From the NCBI RefSeq assembly GCF_013044135.1, contig NZ_JABEPP010000001.1, forward strand, positions 124,001 to 188,000: DNA of 64,000 nt, written 5' to 3'. The stretch's first letter is position 1; every line of letters starts with the position of its first letter. Below, piece by piece: positions 26,609 to 35,084 of this stretch. The translations under genes were made by a program, and so were the position numbers. Under the pieces are notes generated by a model. The model was not told where the DNA came from. It saw only the letters and a program-made list of their open reading frames with translations, and did no database searches. This DNA is from Enterovirga aerilata. Lineage in GTDB: Bacteria > Pseudomonadota > Alphaproteobacteria > Rhizobiales > Beijerinckiaceae.

Positions 26609-27937
26609 ATGGCGTCACCCTTCGAGAGCCTCAAGAGCTACGCAGACCGGCGCGTCGCGCTGATGCTCCTGCTCGGCTTCTCGTGCGGTCTTCCCTTCCT
26701 GCTGGTCGGCGGCACCTTCACGGCCCGGCTCGCGACCGCCGACATCGACATCAAGGCCATCGGGCTCTTCGCCTACCTGCTGCTGCCCTACAGCTTCAAG
26801 TTCCTCTGGGCGCCCGTCGTCGACGCCTTCGACGTACCCCTCCTGTCACGGCTTCTCGGTCGCCGGCGGTCCTGGATGGTGGTCGCGCAAGCCGGAGCCG
26901 GGCTTTCGCTCCTGATCATGTCGCTGACGGACCCGATCAGCTCGCTCCCGCTGCTCGGGCTAGCGGCCTTCCTGCTCGCCTTCTCGGCGGCCACGCAGGA
27001 TATCGTGGTCGATGCCTGGCGCATCGAATCCGCCGGTCTCGAACGGCAGGGCTCGATGCTCGCCGCCTATCAGCTCGGCTACCGCCTGGGCCTGATCAGC
27101 GCCGGAGCCGGAGCCCTGTTCATCGCCGGATCGGCCGGCTGGCAGGCATCGTACCTGACCATGGCGGCCCTGATGGCGATCGGCCTTGCCGCCTCTCTCC
27201 TCGCGCCGGCGCCGGAGCAGATGCGAGGAGACGAGGAGAACGGGCCGCAGCGACCGCGCGAGCGCTTCTCCTTCGGACGCGCGGTCGCGGCTCCCCTCGC
27301 CGACCTCTACCGCCGGCAGGGGCCCCGCCTCGTCGCCGTGCTCGCGCTGGTCGCATTCTACCGCATGCCCGATTTCGTCTCCGGCGTGATGGCGAACCCG
27401 TTCTACATCCGCATGGGCTACACGCTGCCGGAGATCGCCGCCGTCTCGAAGCTCTACGGCATCTGGATCGGGATCCTCGGCGCCTTCGTCGGCGGCTGGT
27501 CGATCGCGCGGTTCGGGCTCTATCCGACGCTCCTTGCCGGAGCGGTGGCGGGCGCGGCCTCGAACCTCGCCTTTTCGTGGCTCGCGGCCGGTCCTCCCGA
27601 GGTCTGGCGCCTCGCGCTCGCCATCTCCATCGACAACTTCTCCGGCACTTTCGCCGGTACCGCGCTCATGGCCTACATGTCGGGCCTGACCGGGATCGGG
27701 TTCGCGGCCACGCAATACGCGCTTCTCTCCTCCCTGTACGCGCTTCCGGGCAAGCTCGTCTCGGGGTTGTCCGGCTTCATGGTGGCGGCCTACGGCTTTT
27801 CGACCTTCTTCGCCCTGACGGCCGCGATCGGCCTGCCCGTGCTGGTCCTCGCGATCCTGTTCGGACGGGTGGGCGAGGACCGACCCGAGACCGAGCCCGC
27901 AGCAGCGGACGATCTGGCGCCGGTCCGGGCCGGCTGA
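26609..27937 (+). CDS. AmpG-like MFS permease
   Basis: A 442 aa major-facilitator permease of the AmpG/PAT family, which imports GlcNAc-anhydromuropeptides for cell-wall recycling. About 12 hydrophobic helices are readable. Family segments are LLLGFSCGLPFLLVGGTFTARL, LPYSFKFLWAPVVDAFDVP with GRRRSWMVVAQ, AFSAATQDIVVDAWRIE and IDNFSGTFAGTALMAYMSGL. Its stop overlaps the start of the methyltransferase gene (TGATG), so the two are co-translated. The substrate has not been shown for this organism. Confidence 0.88.
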   Translation: MASPFESLKSYADRRVALMLLLGFSCGLPFLLVGGTFTARLATADIDIKAIGLFAYLLLPYSFKFLWAPVVDAFDVPLLSRLLGRRRSWMVVAQAGAGLSLLIMSLTDPISSLPLLGLAAFLLAFSAATQDIVVDAWRIESAGLERQGSMLAAYQLGYRLGLISAGAGALFIAGSAGWQASYLTMAALMAIGLAASLLAPAPEQMRGDEENGPQRPRERFSFGRAVAAPLADLYRRQGPRLVAVLALVAFYRMPDFVSGVMANPFYIRMGYTLPEIAAVSKLYGIWIGILGAFVGGWSIARFGLYPTLLAGAVAGAASNLAFSWLAAGPPEVWRLALAISIDNFSGTFAGTALMAYMSGLTGIGFAATQYALLSSLYALPGKLVSGLSGFMVAAYGFSTFFALTAAIGLPVLVLAILFGRVGEDRPETEPAAADDLAPVRAG

Positions 27938-28863
27938 TGCAGTCTTCCGGCGACCTCCTCGCCGACCGCCGCTACGCCTACGCGAAGTCCGCCTTCGACG
28001 AGGAGGATTGGGAGGCGGCGGCCGACCTCGCCCGGCAGGCGCTCGAGCTCGCGCCTGGCTTCGCGCCAGCCTGGTTCCTGCTCGGCGAAGCCTGCCAGAA
28101 ACTTGCCGAACGAGACGAGACGTCCCGCGACGAAGCCGTCGCGGCCTTTTCCGCCGCACGCCGGTTCGATCCGGACGATGGGCTTGGCGCCGGCGTGAGG
28201 CTCGCGCTTCTGGGCGCCGAGGAGCCGCGACGCGCCATGAGTGCCGCCTATGTGCGCTCGCTCTTCGACGAATATGCCATCCGGTTCGATCGCCACCTGC
28301 GCCAGAGCCTCGCCTATCGCGGGCCGGAACTCCTGCACGACGCTGTCCGGCGAGCCTCCAGCCGAATTCTGCGCCCCTTCCGGTTCGACCTGATGCTCGA
28401 TCTCGGCTGCGGGACCGGGCTCGCGGCCGAGGTCTTTCGGCCGCAATGCCGACGGATCGCGGGCGTGGACCTCTCGCCTGCTATGGCGCGCAAGGCTGAA
28501 GCGAAGGGCATCTACGACGAGGTCGAGATCGGTGAGCTGCTTCCCTGGCTCGAGGCTTGGCCGGAAGGGGCGGCCGATTTGGTGCTCGCCGCCGACGTGT
28601 TCGTGTACCTCGCCGATCTCGCGCCCGTCTTCGCGGCTGCCGCGAGAGCGCTCGACCGGGAGGGCCTCTTCGCCTTCACGGTCCAGCACCATGGCGGCGA
28701 CGGAATCATTCTAGGGGAAGACCAGCGCTACGCGCACGGCGAAGCCCATCTGCGGTCGCTCGCGGCGGCATCGTCCCTCGATCCCGTGATCCTGGAACGC
28801 GTCTCGACCCGCCAGGATCGGGGGCAGGACGTGCCGGGGCTCCTGCTGGTGCTGGCGCGCTGA
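27937..28863 (+). CDS. TPR-containing class I methyltransferase
   Basis: A 308 aa protein with an N-terminal tetratricopeptide-like segment (about residues 1-95: EDWEAAADLARQALELAPGFAPAW) joined to a SAM-dependent methyltransferase domain. Motif I is LMLDLGCGTGLAAEVFRP, motif II is AGVDLSPAMARKAEAKG, and an ADVFVYLADL block follows. The region YVRSLFDEYAIRFDRHL is typical of this family of predicted methyltransferases with TPR repeats. Substrate unknown. Translationally coupled to the AmpG-like gene. Confidence 0.9.
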   Translation: MQSSGDLLADRRYAYAKSAFDEEDWEAAADLARQALELAPGFAPAWFLLGEACQKLAERDETSRDEAVAAFSAARRFDPDDGLGAGVRLALLGAEEPRRAMSAAYVRSLFDEYAIRFDRHLRQSLAYRGPELLHDAVRRASSRILRPFRFDLMLDLGCGTGLAAEVFRPQCRRIAGVDLSPAMARKAEAKGIYDEVEIGELLPWLEAWPEGAADLVLAADVFVYLADLAPVFAAAARALDREGLFAFTVQHHGGDGIILGEDQRYAHGEAHLRSLAAASSLDPVILERVSTRQDRGQDVPGLLLVLAR

Positions 28864-28865
28864 GT

Positions 28866-29255
28866 TCAGGCCAAATCGGTCTGGGAGAAATCGTCACCCT
28901 TGTAGAGCAGGCGCGTGCCGCGCAGCTTCGCGACAGCATAGGAGAAGCAATCGCCCATGTTCAGCTTGGCTGGGTGCCTTCCCTTGCTATAGCGGGCGAA
29001 GGCTTCGAGGGCGCCGATCGCCTCGGGCGTCTTCAGCGCCACGACCTCGAGTTCGAGCGCGCTCACGAGGGAGGCGACTTCGCCATAGGCGTCCGCGACG
29101 GAACACTCCTTGACACGCGCGACGGCCCCGGTCGCTTCGTAGAGCGATATCGCGTGCGTCGCACACGCTCCGGCGGCATCGATGCGCCCCAGCAACGCCT
29201 CCGCGTCCGCCTCCCGAAGGAGGATCGCCACAAGCGCTGAGGCGTCGACGACCAT
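28866..29255 (-). CDS. vapC: VapC PIN-domain toxin
   Basis: A 129 aa PIN-domain RNase. Predicted metal-binding residues are all present: Asp4 (VVDASALV), Glu40 (SLYEATGA), Asp102 (MGDCFSYAVAK) and Asp121 (KGDDF). The ATG overlaps the vapB stop by 3 bases, giving the usual antitoxin-then-toxin operon. It ends 2 bases from the convergent methyltransferase stop. It is a paralogue of the toxin fragment at the left edge of the window. Confidence 0.92.
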   Translation of the reverse strand: MVVDASALVAILLREADAEALLGRIDAAGACATHAISLYEATGAVARVKECSVADAYGEVASLVSALELEVVALKTPEAIGALEAFARYSKGRHPAKLNMGDCFSYAVAKLRGTRLLYKGDDFSQTDLA

Positions 29256-29479
29256 CACTCGCCCGACAGCTCGTCGAAGAACGCCTTGTCGGCCTTCAGT
29301 CCGGTGTCGCGCATGGCGGCAATCCGGTCCTGGATCGGCCGGATGCGCTCGGACAGTGGAACGCGTTTCAGCTCGTTCTCGACCGCGAGCTTCACGGCCT
29401 CCGTGAGGCCGAGCTTCTTGATCTCGGCCAGCCGGCGCACGAGTTGGTCGGTCTCGGCATCGCGGATGTGGAGCGCCAT
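29255..29479 (-). CDS. vapB: VapB-type antitoxin (PSK_trans_fac family)
   Basis: A 74 aa antitoxin from ATG 29479. It opens with ALHIRDAETDQLVRRLAEI, a ribbon-helix-helix-like DNA-binding N-terminus of the Rv0623-like VapB family. The toxin-neutralising tail follows (ERIRPIQDRIAAMRDTGL, AFFDELSGE). It precedes vapC in the same operon. The 47-base gap to the divergent helicase gene contains a 10-bp palindrome that may be its operator. Confidence 0.9.
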   Translation of the reverse strand: MALHIRDAETDQLVRRLAEIKKLGLTEAVKLAVENELKRVPLSERIRPIQDRIAAMRDTGLKADKAFFDELSGE

Positions 29480-29511
29480 GCCTGTCTCCGTGTAGCTGCA
29501 AGTACAGGTAG

Positions 29512-29521
29512 CGTGTACACG
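29512..29521. promoter_or_regulatory. Palindrome CGTGTACACG between vapB and the helicase gene
   Basis: A perfect 10-bp palindrome, with an additional TGTA-8 bases-TACA half-site pair at 29491-29506. It lies in the only 47 bases between two divergent start codons. It is a candidate VapBC autoregulatory operator, which would overlap the helicase leader. Confidence 0.4.
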
Positions 29522-29526
29522 GACGC

Positions 29527-32028
29527 ATGACAACGGCGCCCCTCCTTCCCGCGCGCTTTCGCGAATGGTTCGCGTCTCGCGGCTGGGCGCCCCGGCGGCA
29601 CCAAATCGAGCTTCTTGCGAAGGCGCGGGACGGCCGCTCGACGCTCCTGGTCGCGCCGACCGGTGCCGGCAAGACGCTGGCCGGCTTCCTGCCGAGCCTG
29701 GTTGATCTCGCGGAAACCGGGCCGGCCCCGCTGAAGGGAAGGGGGCTGCACACGCTCTATATCTCGCCGCTCAAGGCGCTCGCGATCGACGTCGCCCGCA
29801 ATGTTGAGACGCCGGTGCGCGAGATGGAGCTCCCGATCCGCATCGAGAGTCGGACGGGCGACACCCCGGCGGCGAAGCGCAAGCGCCAGGTCGAGCGGCC
29901 GCCCGACATCCTGATGACCACGCCCGAGCAGCTTGCCCTGATGCTCGCGAGCCCGAGCGCATCGGAGCTCTTCGGCGGTCTCAAACGCGTCGTGCTCGAC
30001 GAGTTGCACGCGCTCGTGACGTCGAAGCGGGGCGACCTCCTGTCGCTCGATCTCGCCCGCCTTCGGGCCATCGCGCCCACCTTCGCCGCTACGGGCCTCT
30101 CGGCGACGGTGCGCGAGCCGGATGCGCTGCGCCGGTATCTGGTGGGGCAGGGGCGCGGGGCGCCGGCTCTGGCGGACCTCGTCGTCGTGGAAGGTGGTGC
30201 GGAGCCCGACATCCGTATCCTCGATCTCGGGCACGACCTGCCGCTCGCCGGCCATCTCGGGCCGTCTGCGATGCCGGCCATCTACGGGCTCATCCGCGAG
30301 CACAAGACGACGCTCGTCTTCACCAACACGCGCTTCCAGGCCGAATACACCTTCCAGGAGCTCTGGCGGCTGAACGACGACGTCCTGCCGATCGCGATCC
30401 ATCACGGTTCGCTCGATGTCGAGCAGCGCCGCCGGGTGGAGGCGGCCATGACGGCCGGCAAGCTCAAGGCCGTCGTCTGCACGGCGACGCTCGATCTCGG
30501 CATCGACTGGGGCGACGTCGATCTCGTCGTGAATGTGGGGGCGCCGAAGGGTGCCTCCCGCATCATGCAGCGCATCGGGCGCGCCAATCACCGCATGGAG
30601 GAGCCGTCCAAGGCCTATCTCGCGCCGACGAACAGGTTCGAGATCCTCGAATGTCAGGCGGCGCTCGACGCGATTGCCGTGGCTGCACAGGACACGCCGG
30701 ACCCGCGCACCGGGGCGCTCGACGTGCTTGCCCAGCACGTGCTCGGCCGGGCCTGCGCGGAGCCCTTCGCCCTGGAGGAGCTCTACGACGAGGTGCGCCA
30801 GGCGGCACCCTACGCCGACCTCTCCTGGGAGGATTTCGGGGCGGTCGTCGATTTCGTCGCGACCGGCGGCTACGCGCTGCGCGCCTATGAGCGCTTCGCC
30901 AAGATCGTCCGTGGAGCGGACGGCCGCTGGCGCGTCCGCGACGGCCGGGTCGCGCAGCAATACCGGATGAATGTCGGGACGATCACCGAGGCGACGATGC
31001 TGAAGGTGCGGCTCTCCCGCTCCTCCCCCGGCAAGGCGGGAGCGGTGGCGCCCCGCCGTGGGCGCATCCTCGGCGAGGTCGAGGAGGGCTTCGTGGAGGC
31101 GATGAGCCCGGGCGACACCTTCATCTTCGCCGGCGAGATCCTCCGCTTCGAGGCGATCCAAGAGGACGAGGCGCTGGTCACGCGCGCGACGGCCGGCACG
31201 GACCCGAAGATCCCGGCCTATGCGGGAGCCAAGTTTCCCCTCTCGACCTTCCTGGCCGCGCGGGTCCGGGGCATCCTGGCCGAGCCGGCCGAGTGGCACC
31301 GCCTTCCCATGGGCGCGGGGGAATGGCTGGAACAGCAGCGGCGGCGATCTCTCATCCCGGCTCCCGGCGAGATGCTTGTCGAGACCTTTCCCCGGCAGCG
31401 CCGGCACTACCTCGTCGCCTTTCCGTTCGAGGGCAGGCTCGCCCACCAGACGCTCGGCATGCTCCTCACGCGGCGGCTCGAACGCGCGCGGCTGCGGCCG
31501 CTCGGCTTCGTGGCGAATGACTACGGGATAGCCACCTGGTGCATGGGCGATGTCGGAGAGATGGCCGAGCGGGAGCCGGGCTTTCTCGACACGCTGTTCG
31601 GCGAGGACATGCTCGGCGACGATCTGGAGGAATGGCTCGCGGAATCGGCCATGATGAAGCGCACGTTCCGCGATTGCGCCGTCATCGCGGGGCTGATCGA
31701 GCGCAATCATCCGGGCGAGCGCAAGACGCGGCGGCAGGTCACGGTCTCGACGGACCTCGTCTACGACGTGCTGCGGCGGCACGAGCCGGACCACATCCTA
31801 CTCCGGGCCGCCCGGGCCGATGCGGCGACGGGTCTCCTGGATGTGAAGCGGCTCGGCGCGATGCTCGTCCGCATCAGGGGACGAATCAGGCATAAGGCGC
31901 TCGATCGCGTCTCGCCGCTCGCCATCTCGCTCATCCTCGAGATCGGGCGCGAGAGCGTGATCGGGGAAGCGGCGGACGAGATCCTGGCGGAAGCGGAGGC
32001 GATGTTGCTCGAGGAAGCTCTGGCGTGA
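29527..32028 (+). CDS. Ligase-associated DEXH-box DNA helicase (Lhr-like)
   Basis: An 833 aa superfamily 2 helicase of the ligase-associated DNA damage response group. Walker A is APTGAGKT at 43-50, motif II is DELH at 158-161, followed by TGLSATV (motif III) and GIDWGDVDLVV with QRIGRANHR (motif VI). A long Lhr-type C-terminal region follows (about 400-833). The gene overlaps pdeM by 4 bases. In many genomes the cluster also has an ATP-dependent DNA ligase and an exonuclease, but neither is adjacent here; upstream is the vapBC pair. Confidence 0.93.
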   Translation: MTTAPLLPARFREWFASRGWAPRRHQIELLAKARDGRSTLLVAPTGAGKTLAGFLPSLVDLAETGPAPLKGRGLHTLYISPLKALAIDVARNVETPVREMELPIRIESRTGDTPAAKRKRQVERPPDILMTTPEQLALMLASPSASELFGGLKRVVLDELHALVTSKRGDLLSLDLARLRAIAPTFAATGLSATVREPDALRRYLVGQGRGAPALADLVVVEGGAEPDIRILDLGHDLPLAGHLGPSAMPAIYGLIREHKTTLVFTNTRFQAEYTFQELWRLNDDVLPIAIHHGSLDVEQRRRVEAAMTAGKLKAVVCTATLDLGIDWGDVDLVVNVGAPKGASRIMQRIGRANHRMEEPSKAYLAPTNRFEILECQAALDAIAVAAQDTPDPRTGALDVLAQHVLGRACAEPFALEELYDEVRQAAPYADLSWEDFGAVVDFVATGGYALRAYERFAKIVRGADGRWRVRDGRVAQQYRMNVGTITEATMLKVRLSRSSPGKAGAVAPRRGRILGEVEEGFVEAMSPGDTFIFAGEILRFEAIQEDEALVTRATAGTDPKIPAYAGAKFPLSTFLAARVRGILAEPAEWHRLPMGAGEWLEQQRRRSLIPAPGEMLVETFPRQRRHYLVAFPFEGRLAHQTLGMLLTRRLERARLRPLGFVANDYGIATWCMGDVGEMAEREPGFLDTLFGEDMLGDDLEEWLAESAMMKRTFRDCAVIAGLIERNHPGERKTRRQVTVSTDLVYDVLRRHEPDHILLRAARADAATGLLDVKRLGAMLVRIRGRIRHKALDRVSPLAISLILEIGRESVIGEAADEILAEAEAMLLEEALA

Positions 32029-32735
32029 ATGCGGCCGCGATGGCCCTGCCGCAGAAGATCGCCGCGGCGGAGACGGAAATAGCCGGGCTCGCCTGCCTCC
32101 TCGATCCGTCCGGGGCGATGTTCTTCACTGCCGAGAAGGCGCTGGTCGTCGCTGACCTGCACCTGGAGAAGGGCTCGTCCTATGCGCGCCGGGGCTCGTT
32201 CCTGCCGCCCTACGACACCCGTGCCACGATCGCGTCTCTCGCCGGGGTGATCGGGCGGTATCTTCCGCGCAGGGTTGTCGCGCTCGGCGACAGCTTCCAC
32301 GACCGCCGTGGGCCGGAACGGCTCGGCGAAGCGGAGCGCCGGGCGCTGGCCGAGGCCATGGCCGGGCTCGACTGGATCTGGATCACCGGCAATCACGATC
32401 CGGACCTGCGTCCCGAGATCGGCGGCGAGGTGCTGCCGGAGACGGAGCTCGGGCCGCTGCGGCTCCGGCACCATCCGGCTGCCGGCGCCTGCCGCGAGCT
32501 GGCGGGGCACCTGCACCCGGTGGCAAAGGTCGTCCTCTATGGCCGGAGCGTCCGGGCGAAGGCCTTCCTGAGCGACGGCGACCGCTGCGTCCTGCCGGCC
32601 TTCGGCGCCTATGCGGGCGGCCTGAATGCCTGCGACGAAGTCTTCGGGCCCCTGTTCCCGTCCGGCTTCACGGCGCATGTGATCGGTCGCAACCGCCTCT
32701 TCGCGCTCGCGCCCGCCGCCCTGTGCGGAGACTGA
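32025..32735 (+). CDS. pdeM: Ligase-associated endonuclease PdeM
   Basis: A 236 aa calcineurin-like metallophosphoesterase. The metal motifs are complete: DLH at 44-46, GD at 88-89 in LGDSFHD, GNHD at 122-125 and GHLH at 161-164. The start is GTG overlapping the helicase stop (GTGA), so the two are co-translated. PdeM is a predicted DNA endonuclease/phosphoesterase in the ligase-associated repair set. Confidence 0.92.
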   Translation: MNAAAMALPQKIAAAETEIAGLACLLDPSGAMFFTAEKALVVADLHLEKGSSYARRGSFLPPYDTRATIASLAGVIGRYLPRRVVALGDSFHDRRGPERLGEAERRALAEAMAGLDWIWITGNHDPDLRPEIGGEVLPETELGPLRLRHHPAAGACRELAGHLHPVAKVVLYGRSVRAKAFLSDGDRCVLPAFGAYAGGLNACDEVFGPLFPSGFTAHVIGRNRLFALAPAALCGD

Positions 32736-32748
32736 GCACTTGGCATTT

Positions 32749-32765
32749 GCACGCTTTGAGTGTGC
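32749..32765. promoter_or_regulatory. Imperfect inverted repeat upstream of the XRE gene
   Basis: GCACGC-TTTGA-GTGTGC, matching in 5 of 6 pairs, about 70 bases upstream of the XRE start. A -35-like TTGAGT (32757-32762) overlaps it. It is a candidate operator for autoregulation by the downstream XRE protein. Confidence 0.3.
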
Positions 32766-32833
32766 GTGGCCGAGCGTATTTACAACCCGAATTCGGTACA
32801 CAGGGCGGCGGCCCTCCGATACCCCGGAACCCC

Positions 32834-33241
32834 GTGGTACGGCAGCGAACAGCTAACGGTGGGCGCCAGGATCCCCGCCGCCCGACGGAGCAGGACCGCG
32901 AGGTCGGGGCTCGGCTGAAGGCGCTCCGCAACGCCGCCGACATCACCCAGGAAGCGCTCGCGAATGCGCTGGGCGTGAGCTACCAGCAGGTTCAGAAATA
33001 CGAGAAGGGCACGAGCCGGATGTCCGGAGGCCGGCTGCGCCAGGCCGCGGGCCTGCTCCGGGTACCGGTCCAGGCCCTGATCGGCGAGGGCGCAACTGCC
33101 GCGCCCGGCTTCGAGGAGACCGGAGTGCCCTATGATGCGGGGCGTGAGGGAGCCGAGCTGATGAGGCACTTCGGATCGATCCGGGATCCCGCGGATCGCG
33201 ACATGCTGCTCCGCCTCGCCCGCTTGCTCGCGAAGGGCTGA
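32834..33241 (+). CDS. XRE-family transcriptional regulator
   Basis: A small DNA-binding protein with a helix-turn-helix in residues 20-75 (VGARLKALRNAADITQEALA, LGVSYQQVQKYEKGTSRMSG). The YQQVQKYEKG block is typical of rhizobial XRE regulators. GTG 32834 gives 135 aa. A longer frame opens at 32723 but overlaps pdeM, and its first 37 codons read as low-complexity sequence without homology. C-terminal acidic and leucine-rich residues may mediate dimerisation. Target genes unknown. Confidence 0.82.
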   Translation: MVRQRTANGGRQDPRRPTEQDREVGARLKALRNAADITQEALANALGVSYQQVQKYEKGTSRMSGGRLRQAAGLLRVPVQALIGEGATAAPGFEETGVPYDAGREGAELMRHFGSIRDPADRDMLLRLARLLAKG

Positions 33242-33244
33242 GGC

Positions 33245-34015
33245 TCAGTCGCGGCGGAAGATCACGCTCGCGAGCCAGCCGAAGAAGAGAGCCATTCCGG
33301 CCGCCGTGAAGCCGGACAGGACCGGGCGGTCACGCGCGAACTCCGTGATCTGTTCCTCCAGGCCCGTCTTTACCAGTTCGAAACTGGCATTGCGTCGCGC
33401 GACCACGATGCCGTCCGCAACCAGGCTCACCTCGACATCGTAGTTCCCGACCGGCGCCGTGGCGGGAAGCGGGATCGGTGCCCGGAAGAACTCGCCCGCC
33501 ACGAAGGTCACCGCGCGCGGGTTCTCGAAATAGAGCCGCTCCCGCCCTTTCAGGCGCACGAGCGCGGTCCGGAAGGGATCGTCTTCGACCCCGCGCTCGA
33601 TCGTGAATTCGGGTGCGCTCACCACGGCCTCGATGCCGAGCCGGAAGCGACGACGCATGATCTCGCTGGCCACCTCCGTCAGGGGGCGGGTCGACATGAC
33701 GGCGAGAAATGAGGGAACCTGCACGAATTTCTGCTGTGCGCGGTTCAGCCAGATCGGGCCGAGCCGTTCCTTGCGCCGGATCGTGACCGCCTCCCGCGGG
33801 CCGCGAACGGTAACGACCACGTCGTAGGGTCCGGCCCGCGAGACTGTCTGGGCGTCGCGCTCGATTACCCCGAAGGCCACGAGCCGCGCGCCCGTATAGG
33901 TCGAGCCCACGGCGACCAGGTTGGTCGAGAGCGAAAGGACGAGGCGCTCGGCCGCGGCCGCAGCCGGCCAAAGCAGGCCGACGCAGAGAAGGACGAGGAC
34001 GCGCCGCGTCCTCAC
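33245..34015 (-). CDS. TIGR02186 family membrane protein
   Basis: A 256 aa protein of the TIGR02186 (Alph_Pro_TM) family. A signal peptide (RRVLVLLCVGLLWPAAAAA) is followed by a periplasmic domain of about 200 residues (LVLSLSTNLVAVGSTYTGAR, NRAQQKFVQVPSFLAVMSTR) and one C-terminal transmembrane segment (GFTAAGMALFFGWLASVIF). Genes of this family stand next to TauE/SafE transporters in alphaproteobacteria, as here with a 4-base overlap, so a role with the exporter is likely. Biochemical function unknown. Confidence 0.9.
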   Translation of the reverse strand: MRTRRVLVLLCVGLLWPAAAAAERLVLSLSTNLVAVGSTYTGARLVAFGVIERDAQTVSRAGPYDVVVTVRGPREAVTIRRKERLGPIWLNRAQQKFVQVPSFLAVMSTRPLTEVASEIMRRRFRLGIEAVVSAPEFTIERGVEDDPFRTALVRLKGRERLYFENPRAVTFVAGEFFRAPIPLPATAPVGNYDVEVSLVADGIVVARRNASFELVKTGLEEQITEFARDRPVLSGFTAAGMALFFGWLASVIFRRD

Positions 34016-34932
34016 CGCCGAATCTCCTGGATGGCGTAGGGCTCGGTCGGGCGCACCACGATCTCGATCATGAAGCGCAGCCCGACCGCGAGGATCAGGA
34101 TGGCGAGGAGGAAGCGGAAGAGTTCGGCCCGGAGCGCGCGGCCGGCGCGGGCGCCGAACTGCGCTCCGAACACGCCGCCGAGGATGAGGAGGAGGGCCAG
34201 GATGATGTCCACCGCGCCGTTGAGCGCGGCCTGCAGCACGACCGCGAGGAGCGCGGTGCAGAGCACCTGCGCCTGCGACGTGCCTATGACCACGGTCGTG
34301 GGGACCCGGAACAGGTACAGCAGCGCCGGGACTATGATGAAGGCGCCGCCAATCCCCAGCACCGCGCCGATGAAGCCGACCGTGAGGGCAAGCCCGAGGA
34401 TCGGGATGACGCTCGAATAGAGCCGCGAGCGCGGGAAGCGCATCCGGAACGGCAGGCCGAGATAGGCCGGATGCTCACCCGCGCGTCGCCGGGGGCGGGT
34501 CACGCCGCGGCGCGAGGACCAGAACTCGCGCAGGCTTTCGGCCAGCATCAGCGAGCCGAGCACGGTGAAGAGTGTCACGTAGGAGAGGACGATGACCAGC
34601 TCGAGCTGGCCGGCGCGGCGCAGCGCCGCAAAGAACCAGACGCCGAGCGAGGTGCCGACGAAGCCGCCGCCGACCAACACCAGCGCGAGCTTCACGTCGA
34701 GCGCGTCGCGCCGCAGCGCAGCGAGCGTACCGGTGGTCGAGGAGGCGGCGATCTGGGCCGATTGCGTAGCCACCGCGACCGCGGGCGGGATTCCGAGAAA
34801 GATGAGGAGCGGGGTCATCAGAAACCCGCCGCCGATGCCGAACAGGCCGGACACGAAGCCCACCGCCGCTCCCATCGCGAGCAGGAGCAGGATGCTGACC
34901 GGCATCTCCGCGATGGGCAGGTAAATCTGCAA
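34012..34932 (-). CDS. Sulfite exporter TauE/SafE family protein
   Basis: A 306 aa integral membrane protein with about 8 helices. It shows the two internal repeats of the family (GFVSGLFGIGGGFLMTPLLI in the first and GFIGAVLGIGGAFIIVPALL in the second). Family members export sulfite, sulfoacetate or other organosulfur anions, or are of unknown substrate. Overlaps TIGR02186 by 4 bases. No sulfonate catabolic gene is in the immediate neighbourhood. Confidence 0.9.
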   Translation of the reverse strand: MQIYLPIAEMPVSILLLLAMGAAVGFVSGLFGIGGGFLMTPLLIFLGIPPAVAVATQSAQIAASSTTGTLAALRRDALDVKLALVLVGGGFVGTSLGVWFFAALRRAGQLELVIVLSYVTLFTVLGSLMLAESLREFWSSRRGVTRPRRRAGEHPAYLGLPFRMRFPRSRLYSSVIPILGLALTVGFIGAVLGIGGAFIIVPALLYLFRVPTTVVIGTSQAQVLCTALLAVVLQAALNGAVDIILALLLILGGVFGAQFGARAGRALRAELFRFLLAILILAVGLRFMIEIVVRPTEPYAIQEIRR

Positions 34933-35037
34933 GGCGGCAGTCCCAAGCGCCGCGCGGACAGGCGCGGCATGATCGCCCCGGCCGCAACCGGGTCGCGATC
35001 ATCCTAGCGCCTTCGTTCTAAACCCGCGCTGAAGATC

Positions 35038-35060
35038 GAGCCCCCGCCGTGCTCGGGCTC
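35038..35060 (-). terminator. Hairpin downstream of the PodJ-like gene
   Basis: A 6-bp stem GAGCCC/GGGCTC with an 11-base GC-rich loop, 25 bases beyond the stop of the minus-strand gene. There is no T-tract. It is a weak candidate terminator; nothing else is seen in 34933-35084. Confidence 0.3.
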
Positions 35061-35084
35061 GGCAGGGACGGCCCCGACGCGGCG

